Shown: positions 15,155 through 23,518, counted from the stretch's first letter. The stretch: 34,903 nucleotides of DNA from JBMOGA01 sp049318625 (GCA_049318625.1 JBMOGA010000039.1:1-34903), one strand, 5' to 3'. Made by a program: numbers and translations. The notes: a model not told the origin generated them from the sequence alone.

Positions 15155-15904
15155 TCAAGCTTCCCAGCCCTCGAAGGTCGGGGCGTCGGACCAGCGGGCG
15201 GCCAGCGCGCGGTCGTCCGGCGTCCGAACGGTCCACGAGATCAGCGGCAGGCGCTGCACCTCGCGCACGTAGCGGGTGACCGGCGTCGGCAGGTCGCGGA
15301 CGTGGTAGCTGTAGAAGGCCGGCGCGGCGTCGGCCGACTCGAGCAGATGCGACAGCCGCTCGCGGCGCTCCGCGTCGAGCACGTCCGACCACCAGCCCTC
15401 GTCGCGATAGAGGCCGGCGACGATACCGCGGGGGATCTCCGGGGCGCGGGCGCGGATCGCGGCCATCACCGCCGGGTCGAACGACATCAGTGCGAGGGGG
15501 CCGCGGTAGGCGCGCGCCTCGGCGGCGATGCGATCGAGGTAGGCGGGCTCCAGCGGCGTCCACGCGCTCTTGATCTCGATGACCAGCGGCACCCGGCCGG
15601 CGGCCAGCGCCAGCAGGTCGGTGAGGGTGGGGATGCGGTCGTCGGTGCCGGCGAGCCGCAGCGCGGCGAGGGTGCTTGCCGGGTGCGCCGCGACCGGACC
15701 GGCTGCCGCCGTCAACCGCTCGAGGGTGAAATCGTGGAACACCATCGGCACGGCGTCGGCCGACGGCTGGAGATCGCACTCGATGGCGTAACCTTTTTCC
15801 ACAGCGGCACGAAATGCCGCGGGACTGTTCTCGATGCGCCCGCGGGCCTTGTCGTGATACCCGCGGTGGGCGATCGGCCTCAGGAAAACGTCGCGGTCGA
15901 GCAT
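15155..15904 (-). CDS. Glycerophosphodiester phosphodiesterase family protein
   Basis: A 249-residue GDPD enzyme hydrolysing glycerophosphodiesters to glycerol-3-phosphate and an alcohol. The metal and catalytic set is present: HRG (13-15), E25-N26, E42 and D44 (AIECDLQPS), H57 (VFHD), later EIKS. There is no signal peptide, so it is probably cytoplasmic (UgpQ-like). It lies 81 bp upstream (higher coordinates) of the halohydrin-dehalogenase-like gene on the same strand and diverges from the eipB homologue. Cotranscription with the SDR is possible but functionally unexplained. Confidence 0.92.
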   Translation of the reverse strand: MLDRDVFLRPIAHRGYHDKARGRIENSPAAFRAAVEKGYAIECDLQPSADAVPMVFHDFTLERLTAAAGPVAAHPASTLAALRLAGTDDRIPTLTDLLALAAGRVPLVIEIKSAWTPLEPAYLDRIAAEARAYRGPLALMSFDPAVMAAIRARAPEIPRGIVAGLYRDEGWWSDVLDAERRERLSHLLESADAAPAFYSYHVRDLPTPVTRYVREVQRLPLISWTVRTPDDRALAARWSDAPTFEGWEA

Positions 15905-16007
15905 CGCAGCCTCCGGCTATCCGAAGCGCCGGACGTCGCGCCGCCTTTCCAACGCCGCGCCGACCGACTACCTTCGACCGCCAGCATACAGCAAAGGTTG
16001 GCAGGAC

Positions 16008-16895
16008 ATGGCAGCGATCGGTCGGACGGCAGCGCAGCGGGGCAGCGTCCGGTTCGTGGCGGCGCTCATGGTGCTCGGCGGGGCTGCGGTGCCCGCGCCG
16101 GCTGCTCCGGCGATCCGCGGCGATCACATCGCGCTGGCGCCACACCGGGCGATCTACGACTTCACGCTGGCGCGGGCGTCCGCTGGTTCGGGCGTGACCG
16201 ACATGTCGGCGCGGATGGTCTACGAGCTGACCGGCTCGCCCTGCGAGGGCTATACGCAGAACATGCGGTTCGTGACGCGGGCGACGACGCCCGATGGCGG
16301 CACGTCGATCAACGATCTGCGCAGCTCGAGCTGGGAGGAAGGAACCGGCAAGACGTTCCGGTTCAATTCGAGCCAGCACCGCGACGACCAAGCGACCGAG
16401 GGTACCAGCGGCGACGCCGCCCGGAACCAGGACGAGATCAAAATCGAACTCGCCAAGCCTCAGAAAAAGAAAACCGCCATAGCCGGCACGGCCCTGTTCC
16501 CGATCCAGCACTCGCGGGAGTTGCTGGCGGCCGCGCAGCGCGAGGAGAGCGTGTTCGAGGCCGATCTCTACGACGGCTCGGAGAAGGGCGAGAAGGTCTA
16601 TGCGACGACGGCCGTGATCGGTCGCATCAAGCCGGACGACTACAATTCCGCCCTGCCGGCAGTCGAGAACAGCCAGAAGCTCGCGGGGCTCAAGTCGTGG
16701 CCGGTTTCGCTCAGCTATTTCGAGCCGGGCAAGGGGCTGGCGGATGCCGTGCCGACCTACGAGCTGGCGTTTCTGCTGTTCGAGAATGGGATCGTGCGCA
16801 AGCTGACGCTCGATTACGGCGACTTCGCCCTGAAGGGCGATCTCAAGGCGTTGACGGTGCACGAGACGCCGAAGTGCGAGCCGAAGGGCCGCTGA
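16008..16895 (+). CDS. eipB: EipB (DUF1849) periplasmic cell-envelope protein
   Basis: A 295-residue exported protein of the alphaproteobacterial DUF1849 family, whose Brucella member EipB is a periplasmic beta-spiral protein needed for envelope integrity. An N-terminal signal sequence (AALMVLGGAAVPAPAAPA) is followed by LAPHRAIYDFTL, the family's opening motif. C79 (SPCEGY) and C290 (PKCEPK) correspond to the conserved disulfide pair, one early and one near the C-terminus. ATG 16008 has a weak GGCAGGA upstream. It diverges from the GDPD gene and converges on the ROK kinase with only 4 bp between stops. Confidence 0.88.
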   Translation: MAAIGRTAAQRGSVRFVAALMVLGGAAVPAPAAPAIRGDHIALAPHRAIYDFTLARASAGSGVTDMSARMVYELTGSPCEGYTQNMRFVTRATTPDGGTSINDLRSSSWEEGTGKTFRFNSSQHRDDQATEGTSGDAARNQDEIKIELAKPQKKKTAIAGTALFPIQHSRELLAAAQREESVFEADLYDGSEKGEKVYATTAVIGRIKPDDYNSALPAVENSQKLAGLKSWPVSLSYFEPGKGLADAVPTYELAFLLFENGIVRKLTLDYGDFALKGDLKALTVHETPKCEPKGR

Positions 16896-16899
16896 CCGG

Positions 16900-17844
16900 T
16901 CAGGCGGCTCGCGGCTCGCGCCACAGCCACGCTGCGCCGCGTACGCCGCTGGCGTCGCCCCATCGCGGCGGGCGGATGTCGACGGCCGGGCTGTCGGCGA
17001 ACACCCACGGGGCGATGGCGGTGGGCAGGCGCGCGTAGAGGTGCTGGAGCTTCGACAGACCGCCGCCCAAGACGACGACGTGCGGGTCGAACACATTGAT
17101 CACGTGGGCAAGGCCGCGGGCGAGGCGTCCAAGGTGGCGCTCGAGCGTCGCGACGGCGGCCGGGTCGTCCACCGCGGCGCGGCTGGCAATCTCCTCGGCG
17201 GAAAGGGTGTCGCCGGTGGCGCGGGCGTGATCGGCGGCGAGGCCGGGACCCGACACCCAGGTTTCGATACAGCCATGTCGGCCACACCAGCAGCGCGGGC
17301 CCGGGATCTCGGCTGCCGCCGGCCACGGCAGCGGATTGTGTCCCCACTCGCCGCCGGTGCCGCGCGGGCCGTCGATGATGGCGCCGGTGCTGACCAGGCC
17401 ACCCCCGCAGCCGGTGCCGAGAATGACGCCGAACACCGAGGGAGCGCCGGCGCCCGCCCCGTCGGTGGCCTCGGACAGGGCGAAGCAGTTGGCATCGTTG
17501 GCGATGCGCACCGGCCGGTCGAGCGCGGCCGACAGATCGATGTGGAACGGCCGGCCGTTGAGCCAGGTGGAATTGGCGTTCTGGATCAGACCGGAACGCG
17601 GCGAGACCGAACCCGGGATGCCGATGCCGACCGTGACATCGCGGGCGGACGCGGCGGCGGCCAATGCACTAACCAAGCCGGTCACGGCGGCGATCGTCTG
17701 GCGGTAGTCGTCGCGCGGGGCGGGGATACGCTGGCGGGCGAGCACGGCGCCGCCGCCATCCAGGATCACCCCTTCGATCTTGGTGCCGCCGAGATCGATG
17801 CCGACGGCGCGGTCCGGCAGGCCGGGCGGGCGGGCCGGCGTCAT
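16900..17844 (-). CDS. ROK family sugar kinase
   Basis: A 314-residue ROK kinase phosphorylating a hexose (fructose, glucose, mannose or N-acetylglucosamine). The ATP phosphate loop is DLGGTKIE (17-24). The catalytic Asp is D117 in ANDANCFALSEA. A zinc site is formed by H169 with C185, C187 and C192 (CWCGRHGC), inside the ROK signature with GGEWGHNPLP. It resembles the fructokinase/NagK group, but the sugar cannot be settled. Its ATG overlaps the stop of the DUF3572 gene by 4 bp, so the two are translationally coupled. Confidence 0.92.
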   Translation of the reverse strand: MTPARPPGLPDRAVGIDLGGTKIEGVILDGGGAVLARQRIPAPRDDYRQTIAAVTGLVSALAAAASARDVTVGIGIPGSVSPRSGLIQNANSTWLNGRPFHIDLSAALDRPVRIANDANCFALSEATDGAGAGAPSVFGVILGTGCGGGLVSTGAIIDGPRGTGGEWGHNPLPWPAAAEIPGPRCWCGRHGCIETWVSGPGLAADHARATGDTLSAEEIASRAAVDDPAAVATLERHLGRLARGLAHVINVFDPHVVVLGGGLSKLQHLYARLPTAIAPWVFADSPAVDIRPPRWGDASGVRGAAWLWREPRAA

Positions 17845-18134
17845 CGGGGTGCTGCCGCGTCGCGGGCGAGCAGGGCGGCGGCCGGGGCGATGCGGTCGGG
17901 CGCGATGGCCGCCTCGGTGGCGAAGACGAGCAGCAGCGATTCGTCCTCGAGCAGGTAGCGGAGCACGGCGGCGAGCGTTGCCGGCGCATCGCTCTGCGCC
18001 CGCAGGGTGGACGGTGCCATCCCCGTTGCCTGCAGGAAGGCGACGAGGCGGGCCGGCTCGACCGCCAGGAAGGCCAGCGCCCGGTCGCCGATTTCGGCCG
18101 CCTCGCGCTCCGTCAGGGGTGCCATTCTCGCCAT
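17841..18134 (-). CDS. DUF3572 family protein
   Basis: A 97-residue helical protein (ALAFLAVEPARLVAFLQATG, AAVLRYLLEDESLLLVFA) typical of the small DUF3572 family that sits just upstream of divK in many Hyphomicrobiales. Function unknown. It diverges from divK across a 140-bp region and is coupled to the ROK kinase by a 4-bp overlap. The start may be the second Met (MAPLTERE) instead. Confidence 0.8.
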   Translation of the reverse strand: MARMAPLTEREAAEIGDRALAFLAVEPARLVAFLQATGMAPSTLRAQSDAPATLAAVLRYLLEDESLLLVFATEAAIAPDRIAPAAALLARDAAAPR

Positions 18135-18274
18135 TCGTTAACCATCCCGACCTGTTATGCGGCCCGCCGCGCCATCCTTAAACGGTTGCTTACGGCTCTT
18201 TCGGCACATTCATCCCCTGAAATCACCGAATCGGTGCAATACCAACTGCTCCCCTTCGGACCTCGAGACGGGTC
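18135..18274 (+). promoter_or_regulatory. Divergent divK promoter region with possible CtrA half-site
   Basis: TTAACCAT at 18138-18145 is the half-site form reported for alphaproteobacterial CtrA, and a looser TTAA-N8-TTAC lies at about 18179. CtrA control of divK is known in Caulobacter; binding here is inference. Confidence 0.4.
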
Positions 18275-18703
18275 ATGACAGAGCAAGTCGACACCCAGCA
18301 GGTCAAGTCCGGACGCGGCCCAGGCCCCGCGCCGTCGAAGACCGTGCTGATCGTCGAGGACAACGAGCTCAACATGAAGCTCTTCCGCGACCTGCTCGAT
18401 GCGCACGGCTATCGGACGCTGGAGACACGCAACGGTATCGACGCCCTGCGGCTGGCGCGCGATCACCGGCCCGGCCTGATCCTGATGGATATCCAGTTGC
18501 CCGAGGTGTCCGGCCTCGAGGTGACGCGCTGGATGAAGGACGACGAAGACTTGCGGGACATCCCGATCGTCGCCGTCACCGCGTTCGCCATGAAGGGCGA
18601 CGAGGAGCGCATCCGCAACGGCGGCTGCCAAGCCTACATATCCAAGCCCATTTCCATCAACAGCTTCATCGACACGGTCCGTCGCTTCGTCGGCGACGCT
18701 TGA
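18275..18703 (+). CDS. divK: Cell-cycle response regulator DivK
   Basis: A single-domain receiver linking the PleC/DivJ kinases to CtrA control and polarity. After an unusual ~20-residue Gly/Pro-rich N-terminal extension, the sequence is nearly that of Caulobacter DivK: VLIVEDNELNMKLFRDLL, phospho-acceptor D72 in LILMDIQLPEVSG, T102 in VTAFAMKGDEERI and K124 in YISKPIS. 142 residues; an internal start nearer SKTVLIVED would give the usual ~124, but no good site is seen there. pleD follows 14 bp later, so the pair is one operon. Confidence 0.95.
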   Translation: MTEQVDTQQVKSGRGPGPAPSKTVLIVEDNELNMKLFRDLLDAHGYRTLETRNGIDALRLARDHRPGLILMDIQLPEVSGLEVTRWMKDDEDLRDIPIVAVTAFAMKGDEERIRNGGCQAYISKPISINSFIDTVRRFVGDA

Positions 18704-18717
18704 GGAGTTTCGAGTTC

Positions 18718-20088
18718 ATGACCGCGCGTGTCCTGGTCGTCGACGATATTCCCGTCAACGTGAAGCTGCTCGAGGCCCGGCTGACGGCCGAGTATTTCGA
18801 GGTGCTGGCCGCCAACAGCGGTCAACAGGCGATCGAGATCTGCGCCCGCGAGCGCATCGATGTCGTGCTGCTCGACGTGATGATGCCGGGCATGGATGGT
18901 TTCGAAGCCTGCCGGCGCATCAAGGCGATGGAAAACTGCAGCCACGTGCCGATCGTCATGGTGACGGCGCTCGATCAATCGTCGGACCGGGTACAGGGTC
19001 TCGAAGCTGGTGCCGATGATTTCCTGACCAAGCCGGTCGACGAGATCGCGCTCATCACGCGCGTGCGCAACCTCGCCCGCGTGAAGATGCTGAACGACGA
19101 GATGCTGATGCGGGCGACGACCAGCCATCAGCTGGGGCTCGCCGGGCCCGAGGCGTATCCCGAGGCGATGTCGGCGGACAAAGGTCATGTGCTGGTGGTC
19201 GACGATCATCCGCGCACCGGGCCGCGGCTTGCCGAAGCGATCGGCCGCCTGCACACGCCGGTGCTGGAGCGCGATGCGGCGCAGGCGCTGCTGCGGCTCA
19301 GCGAGGAGAATTTCGACGTCGTGGTCGTCAGCCTCGCGCTCGAGGACAGCGATGCGCTGCGGTTGTGCAGCCAGATCCGCGCTCTCGACCGCTCGCGCCA
19401 CCTGCCGATCGTGCTGCTCGTCGAGGCCGGAGAGAAGGCGCGGCTGCTGCGCGGGCTCGACATCGGCGTGAACGACTATCTGATGCGGCCGGTCGACCGG
19501 AACGAACTGATGGCGCGGTTGCGCACGCAAATCCGGCGCAAGCGCTTCTCCGATTTCCTGCGGAACCGGCTGGAGCAGAGCATCGAGCTGGCGGCGACCG
19601 ACGGACTGACCGGCTTGTTCAACCGCCGGTATATGGAGAACCACCTGCGGACCTTGATGCAGGAGGCGCGCCGGCAAGCGGCGCCGCTGTCGCTGCTGAT
19701 CGCCGACATCGACCTGTTCAAGCGGGTCAACGACACCTACGGCCACGACGCCGGCGACGCGGTGCTGAAAGAGTTCGCCATGCGCCTGCGCCGCAGCACG
19801 CGGGCCAATGATCTGGCCTGCCGGATGGGGGGCGAGGAGTTCGTGATGCTGATGCCGAACACCCCGTTGGCACGGGCGTATCAGGTCGGCGAGCGGCTGC
19901 GGGCCGGGATCGCCGCCGATCCGTTCGAGGCCGGGAGTCAGAAGATCCGGGTCACCGCCAGCGTGGGCGTGGCTGGCCTGGAGGCGGGCGACGATGCGCC
20001 GGACCGGATCTTGAAGCGCGCCGACCTGGCGCTCTATGCCGCCAAGCGCGAGGGCCGTAACCGGGTCATCGTTCAAGACGCCGCCTGA
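18718..20088 (+). CDS. pleD: Diguanylate cyclase response regulator PleD
   Basis: A 456-residue REC-REC-GGDEF protein making cyclic di-GMP for the cell-pole and surface-attachment programme. REC1 (about 2-125) has phospho-acceptor D53 (VVLLDVMMPGMDG). REC2 (about 155-272) is degenerate: Ser replaces the acceptor Asp (VVVVSLALED), as expected for the PleD dimer adaptor. The GGDEF domain has LTGLFNRR, DIDLFKRVNDTYGHDAGD, active-site GGEEF at 371-375 and an intact inhibitory I-site RAND at 362-365, five residues before it. ATG 18718 with GAGGAG upstream is chosen, although the frame is open from 18157. Length matches the Caulobacter protein. Confidence 0.96.
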   Translation: MTARVLVVDDIPVNVKLLEARLTAEYFEVLAANSGQQAIEICARERIDVVLLDVMMPGMDGFEACRRIKAMENCSHVPIVMVTALDQSSDRVQGLEAGADDFLTKPVDEIALITRVRNLARVKMLNDEMLMRATTSHQLGLAGPEAYPEAMSADKGHVLVVDDHPRTGPRLAEAIGRLHTPVLERDAAQALLRLSEENFDVVVVSLALEDSDALRLCSQIRALDRSRHLPIVLLVEAGEKARLLRGLDIGVNDYLMRPVDRNELMARLRTQIRRKRFSDFLRNRLEQSIELAATDGLTGLFNRRYMENHLRTLMQEARRQAAPLSLLIADIDLFKRVNDTYGHDAGDAVLKEFAMRLRRSTRANDLACRMGGEEFVMLMPNTPLARAYQVGERLRAGIAADPFEAGSQKIRVTASVGVAGLEAGDDAPDRILKRADLALYAAKREGRNRVIVQDAA

Positions 20089-20617
20089 CGTCTTCGGCCA
20101 TTTGGGTTGTTTGCAGCCCGAAGTTGCCTTAATTCGAACAGCAAAGCGCCGATCTTAACCGCTTGACTGTGACCTCAGAAGTTCACCTTTGCGAGTCGAA
20201 TGACTTGCAAGCTCCAAACCCTTCTGCTAAAGAAGCACACGTTTAGGGAGAATGATCGTCAACGCTATGAGCTGCCGATCACCTCTTGACCACTAAGGAT
20301 ACGTCACCGGCTTCGTCAGATCCGCCGCATCGACTGACGAATTGGGGACGTTTGGTTGTCTGAAGCAGCTGGGAAGGCCTCCTCATAGCTGTCGGAAGAT
20401 GACCACACCAAGCAGATCGCCGACGCCCTCTTTGGCGGTTTGTTTGGTTATAGGCCAGGGAGTTGTGGCCGCCTCGGTTTCGTACCCCGCTGCCGAGATG
20501 CGCTGTGACTCCCTGGCCAAGCTCTCTCACGAGGCCAAGATCCCCACATCAAAATAGATCATGAGCGCGCGAGGCGATCGCGCGCGCGCTTATTGCAATG
20601 GGTGAAGCTGCGGCTGA
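20089..20617. other. Convergent intergenic region, no recognised gene
   Basis: About 530 bp between pleD and rpmG, less GC-rich than its surroundings. Open frames here (for example 20342-20557 plus, 20279-20530 minus) look unlike known proteins. No tRNA-like cloverleaf was recognised. The right edge holds the rpmG terminator candidate. Confidence 0.5.
20551..20590 (-). terminator. Candidate rpmG terminator
   Basis: On the minus strand, AGCGCGCG (20590-20583) and CGCGCGCT (20571-20564) form an 8-bp stem with an 11-nt loop, followed by a T-rich stretch (complement of 20551-20559), 28 bp past the rpmG stop. Confidence 0.5.
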
Positions 20618-20785
20618 TTACTTGATCTTGGTTTCTTTGAAATCGACGTGCTTGCGAGCAATCGGGTCGTACTTTTTGAAACTCAGTTTTTCCGTCTTTG
20701 TGCGGGGATTCTTCTTGGTCACATAAAAGAAGCCGGTGCCGGCGGTCGAAAGAAGCTTGATTTTCTGCGTGACGGGCTTGGCCAT
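20618..20785 (-). CDS. rpmG: 50S ribosomal protein L33
   Basis: A 55-residue Lys-rich protein translating as MAKPVTQKIKLLSTAGTGFF, then YVTKKNPRTKTEKL and KKYDPIARKHVDFKETKIK, an unmistakable L33 of the alphaproteobacterial cysteine-free type. The first Met after the initiator context and the TAA at 20618-20620 give the exact normal length. L33 is part of the large ribosomal subunit near the E site. It follows the Nudix and DUF983 genes on the same strand after a gap of about 100 bp, with its own terminator candidate downstream. Confidence 0.97.
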   Translation of the reverse strand: MAKPVTQKIKLLSTAGTGFFYVTKKNPRTKTEKLSFKKYDPIARKHVDFKETKIK

Positions 20786-20884
20786 CGGAATTCATCCAAT
20801 TCTTGCGTCTCGGGAGGCGCCGTGTCGGCGCCCGGCGGACGAGTGATCTCGGAAGGGCGGAAAATAGCGTCGCGACCCGCCCTG

Positions 20885-21625
20885 TCAAGTCGTAAGCGTG
20901 GCGGGGGCCGGAACCAGAAGGTCGCGCCGGAACGTGCCGCTGCGCGCGTGATAGTAGGGCACCGCGGCTTCGGCATCGTGGAGGGCGCCGGACTTCAGTC
21001 GGTCGGTCAGTTCCTCGAGGATGACGTGGGTGATCGGCGGCAGGTCGAGCGCGCGGGTCTCGTCGCGTGTGAACCATTCCAGGCTCGACAACTCGTCGGT
21101 CGTCGGGTCGACGGTGGTGGCGATCTCATCGGCGGCGACACAGAAGAAGCGGGTGTCGAAGCGGCGCGGGCGGCCCGGCGGCGTGATCGCGCGCGCGAAG
21201 AACGACAGGCTGGAGATACGCGGGAGGTAGCCGAGGTTGAAGAAGGGGGCCCAGCCCTCGTGCGGCGTCGCCACCGCCGTTTCCGACTTGGTGCCGAGCA
21301 CGATGCCGGCCTCCTCGAAGGCCTCGCGCACGGCCGCCAGGGCCAGCGCACGGGCACGGCTGGCACTGGGCGTGCCCTTCATGTCGAGCAGGAGCTTCGC
21401 GGTTTCCGCCGGCATCAGGTCGTCGGCGCTGGCGACCAGTCGGTCCTCCTTGTCGACGCTGCCGCCGGGGAACACGAATTTGCCCGGCATGAAAACCTGA
21501 TCCATCCGGCGGCGCCCCATCAGCACGCGCGGCTCGGCCTTGGTGCGGTCGACGACGATGAGGGTCGCGGCGTCGCGCGGCTTGAGCGGCTTGCTGGCCG
21601 GGGACGGTTTGGGTGGCTCGGTCAC
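20885..21625 (-). CDS. Nudix hydrolase with insertion in the Nudix box
   Basis: A Nudix-fold hydrolase of about 246 residues. AATLIVVDR opens the fold; FVFPGGSVD is the start of the Nudix box and AAVREAFEEAGIVLG its catalytic REUxEExGU end. Between them lie about 40 extra residues instead of the canonical spacing, as in NUDT7/NUDT19-like enzymes, so the substrate may be a CoA-type or other nucleoside diphosphate. I choose GTG 21625 because AAGGA lies 7 nt upstream; an ATG at 21676 in frame is the alternative. It lies between DUF983 and rpmG, a neighbourhood common in Hyphomicrobiales. Confidence 0.85.
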   Translation of the reverse strand: MTEPPKPSPASKPLKPRDAATLIVVDRTKAEPRVLMGRRRMDQVFMPGKFVFPGGSVDKEDRLVASADDLMPAETAKLLLDMKGTPSASRARALALAAVREAFEEAGIVLGTKSETAVATPHEGWAPFFNLGYLPRISSLSFFARAITPPGRPRRFDTRFFCVAADEIATTVDPTTDELSSLEWFTRDETRALDLPPITHVILEELTDRLKSGALHDAEAAVPYYHARSGTFRRDLLVPAPATLTT

Positions 21626-21724
21626 TTTGCTTTCCTTCAACGCTCCGGGGGGCGCCTGGTGTCCCGATCGCGACATTCGCCACCCTGGCCGGCAGGATTT
21701 CGAGCGGTCGTCGCACGCGCCTCA

Positions 21725-22132
21725 CTAGTCGTTCGGATCGGGACCGCCGAAGCCGTGCATGCGCAGCGCCCATTGCAGTCCGACGAGGGCGCCCTTGAAC
21801 CGGGGCAGCAACAGCAGCGAGAGGACGATCGTCAGCGGCATCCAGATCGCCGAATGGACCCACGGGTCGGGCTGCCAATTCTGCTCGACGTAGAGGATGC
21901 CGGCGACGATGACGTGACCCACCACGAGGATCGTGAAGTAGGGCGGGGCGTCGTCGGCGCGGTGGTGATGAAGCTCCTCGCCGCAGTCATTGCAGCGGTC
22001 GGCGATCTTCAGAAACGATGAGAACATCGCTCCCTTGCCGCAGCTCGGGCACTTGGCGCACCAGCCGCGGCGCAGGCTCAACGCGGTATCGCGCGGGGCC
22101 GGTGGTGCCACCTGTAATCGGTTCGTGATCAT
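21725..22132 (-). CDS. DUF983 zinc-ribbon membrane protein
   Basis: A 135-residue protein from ATG 22132 (MITNRLQVAPP); the frame is open to 22174 but the extra 14 residues are unlike the family. A zinc ribbon (CAKCPSCGKG, then CNDCGEEL) is followed by two membrane helices (ILVVGHVIVAGILYV and WMPLTIVLSLLLLPRF). The HHHRADDAPPYFTI segment between ribbon and helix is typical of DUF983. Function unknown. Same strand as the Nudix gene, 99 bp upstream of its start. Confidence 0.88.
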   Translation of the reverse strand: MITNRLQVAPPAPRDTALSLRRGWCAKCPSCGKGAMFSSFLKIADRCNDCGEELHHHRADDAPPYFTILVVGHVIVAGILYVEQNWQPDPWVHSAIWMPLTIVLSLLLLPRFKGALVGLQWALRMHGFGGPDPND

Positions 22133-22216
22133 GACGGCATTGGCGACATTTCGCCGACGACCGTCAAGCGCCAAGGTGCCGCCTCGTGCCGCGGCGCCGG
22201 ACGGCTATGCGTGGCG

Positions 22217-22462
22217 CTATTGGAGGGTTCGAATGGAGGTGAATTCGCCGTTCTCGATGCGGTTGACGAGCCCACGCGCCATCGACGCAACGGCGGCTTC
22301 GCCGAACAGGCCCACCAGATCGGTCAGCGCCGTGAACAGGGCTGCATAGGCCATCAGCTCGGGGGCAACGCCGTGCTCCGCGCCCTGGTCCCACGCGTCG
22401 AGCATGATCCCCAGTGCCCGCATGCTCTCGTCCGAAGTTCCGGCCAACTCACCAAGCTGCAT
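22217..22462 (-). CDS. Small conserved-looking hypothetical protein
   Basis: An 81-residue Ala/Leu-rich helical protein from ATG 22462 (MQLGELAGTS); the frame extends to 22516. The text MLDAWDQGAEHGVAPELMAY and FTALTDLVGLFGEAAVASMA looks selected (amphipathic helices, no Arg/Pro chance-frame bias). I recall similar short unnamed proteins in Hyphomicrobiales but cannot name a family. It is on the same strand as DUF983, 84 bp upstream of its start. Confidence 0.55.
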   Translation of the reverse strand: MQLGELAGTSDESMRALGIMLDAWDQGAEHGVAPELMAYAALFTALTDLVGLFGEAAVASMARGLVNRIENGEFTSIRTLQ

Positions 22463-22580
22463 AACGCCAACATCCCCAGAGTGCGGTGCCAGACGAACCC
22501 TGCTCCGCCCGAGCAAGCGTTCCTAGCATGGCGGTCTCAGAGTACGGCCGGCGGAGCCAATTCAGAGTAAACTTTGTTCT

Positions 22581-22967
22581 TCAAGGTGTGCTCTTCGCCA
22601 GTCCTTCGGCCAATTGGGTGCCTTCACCTAGGAATTTGGTTAACACACCCTGAGCCGACGGCGAGCACTGTGTATGGGTCCTGCTATAGGCTCGGTAACC
22701 TTGATTGAAACTGCGCGTCAGCTTGGCGCGGCGTAGCGCGGTCGCGCCTTCGGCATCCATCAGATCGCGCATGCGGTCGCGCCAGAGCTGGCCGTCGTTG
22801 CCGCCGCAAAGCTCGCGCAGATAATGGATGGCCCCGAGGATCTCGGACAACCGCAGCAAGCGGTCGTCGTAGGGCTTGGTGTCCTGGGCGCGTGCCATGG
22901 GCGCTGCCGTCAGCATCGCCACGCCGAGCATGGCGAGCAGGGCTCTCGCGCGTGCGGACCGGGTCAT
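22581..22967 (-). CDS. TIGR02301 family exported protein
   Basis: A 128-residue alphaproteobacterial protein of unknown role. ATG 22967 is preceded closely by a strong GGGGAGG, better than the ATG at 22994. A signal peptide (ARALLAMLGVAMLTAAPMARAQ) ends at ARA-Q, so the mature protein should be periplasmic. The mature part has YDDRLLRLSEILGAIHYLRE, LCGGNDGQLWRDRM and FNQGYRAYSRTHTQC; the two Cys could pair. Immediately downstream of the Nudix gene on the same strand, with its ribosome binding site next to that gene's stop; the same pairing is common in the group. Confidence 0.82.
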   Translation of the reverse strand: MTRSARARALLAMLGVAMLTAAPMARAQDTKPYDDRLLRLSEILGAIHYLRELCGGNDGQLWRDRMRDLMDAEGATALRRAKLTRSFNQGYRAYSRTHTQCSPSAQGVLTKFLGEGTQLAEGLAKSTP

Positions 22968-22983
22968 CGAGCCTCCCCTTCGA

Positions 22984-23430
22984 CTATTCTGCAAGACGGC
23001 AGGCCCGCGCGATGAGTTCGCGCGCGCCGCTGGTCAACTCGACGGACTCGAGGTCGTCGAGCGCCACGAAGCGGGCGTCGGCCGCATCGCTCGCCGCGAC
23101 GGGTTCGCCCGCGAGCCAGCGTCCGTGGAATACGGCAAGGACATAGTGCGCCGATAGGGCGCCAGCGTGGTCGTGCACCACGACGTCGTGGATATCGACC
23201 AGTCCGTCGATGCGGACGGTGACGCCGGTTTCCTCGAACACCTCGCGGACGGCGGCGGCGCGCGCCGGCTCGCCCGGTTCGATCTTGCCGCCGGGCAGGC
23301 TCCACACGTGCGCGTTCGGCGGACGGCTGCGGGCGACCAGCAGAACCGCGCCGTCGCGGAAGACGGCGGTGCTGGCGGCCGGGCGCGGCCAGACCGCAGA
23401 CGGGTTGAGTTTCGGATCGGGCTCGCTCAC
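22984..23430 (-). CDS. Nudix hydrolase (MutT/ADP-ribose pyrophosphatase-like)
   Basis: A 148-residue cytoplasmic hydrolase of nucleoside diphosphate derivatives. The complete canonical Nudix box is present: GGKIEPGEPARAAAVREVFE then ETGV, with spacing G-x5-E-x7-REUxEExGU intact. It is preceded by WSLPGGK, and the C-terminal half (AHYVLAVFHGRWLAGEPVAA) completes the fold. The substrate cannot be assigned; ADP-ribose or oxidised nucleotides are typical. It diverges from the SRAP gene across 88 bp and leads into the TIGR02301 gene. Confidence 0.92.
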   Translation of the reverse strand: MSEPDPKLNPSAVWPRPAASTAVFRDGAVLLVARSRPPNAHVWSLPGGKIEPGEPARAAAVREVFEETGVTVRIDGLVDIHDVVVHDHAGALSAHYVLAVFHGRWLAGEPVAASDAADARFVALDDLESVELTSGARELIARACRLAE

Positions 23431-23518
23431 ATGTCTCTCCCAACGGCAGGCCGTCGCGGTCCGGGTGGCGCATCCGGCCGCCGGCCGTTGTCGACCCCGG
23501 ATGCACGGGAGCCCGCGT

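Noticed and set aside
15302..17038. Long plus-strand open frame of 578 codons across GDPD and EipB
   Set aside because: It is Arg/Gly/Ala-rich shadow coding; both overlapped genes have clear family motifs in other frames.
14973..17096. Long minus-strand open frame of 707 codons
   Set aside because: Composition-driven frame in high-GC DNA; it crosses three well-supported genes and has no domain-like text.
18634..20076. Minus-strand open frame antisense to pleD
   Set aside because: A His/Arg/Gln-rich mirror frame; pleD has full REC-REC-GGDEF evidence.
20075..20094. AAGACG..CGTCTT stem around the pleD stop as a terminator
   Set aside because: Only 6 bp, overlaps the stop codon and has no U-tract.
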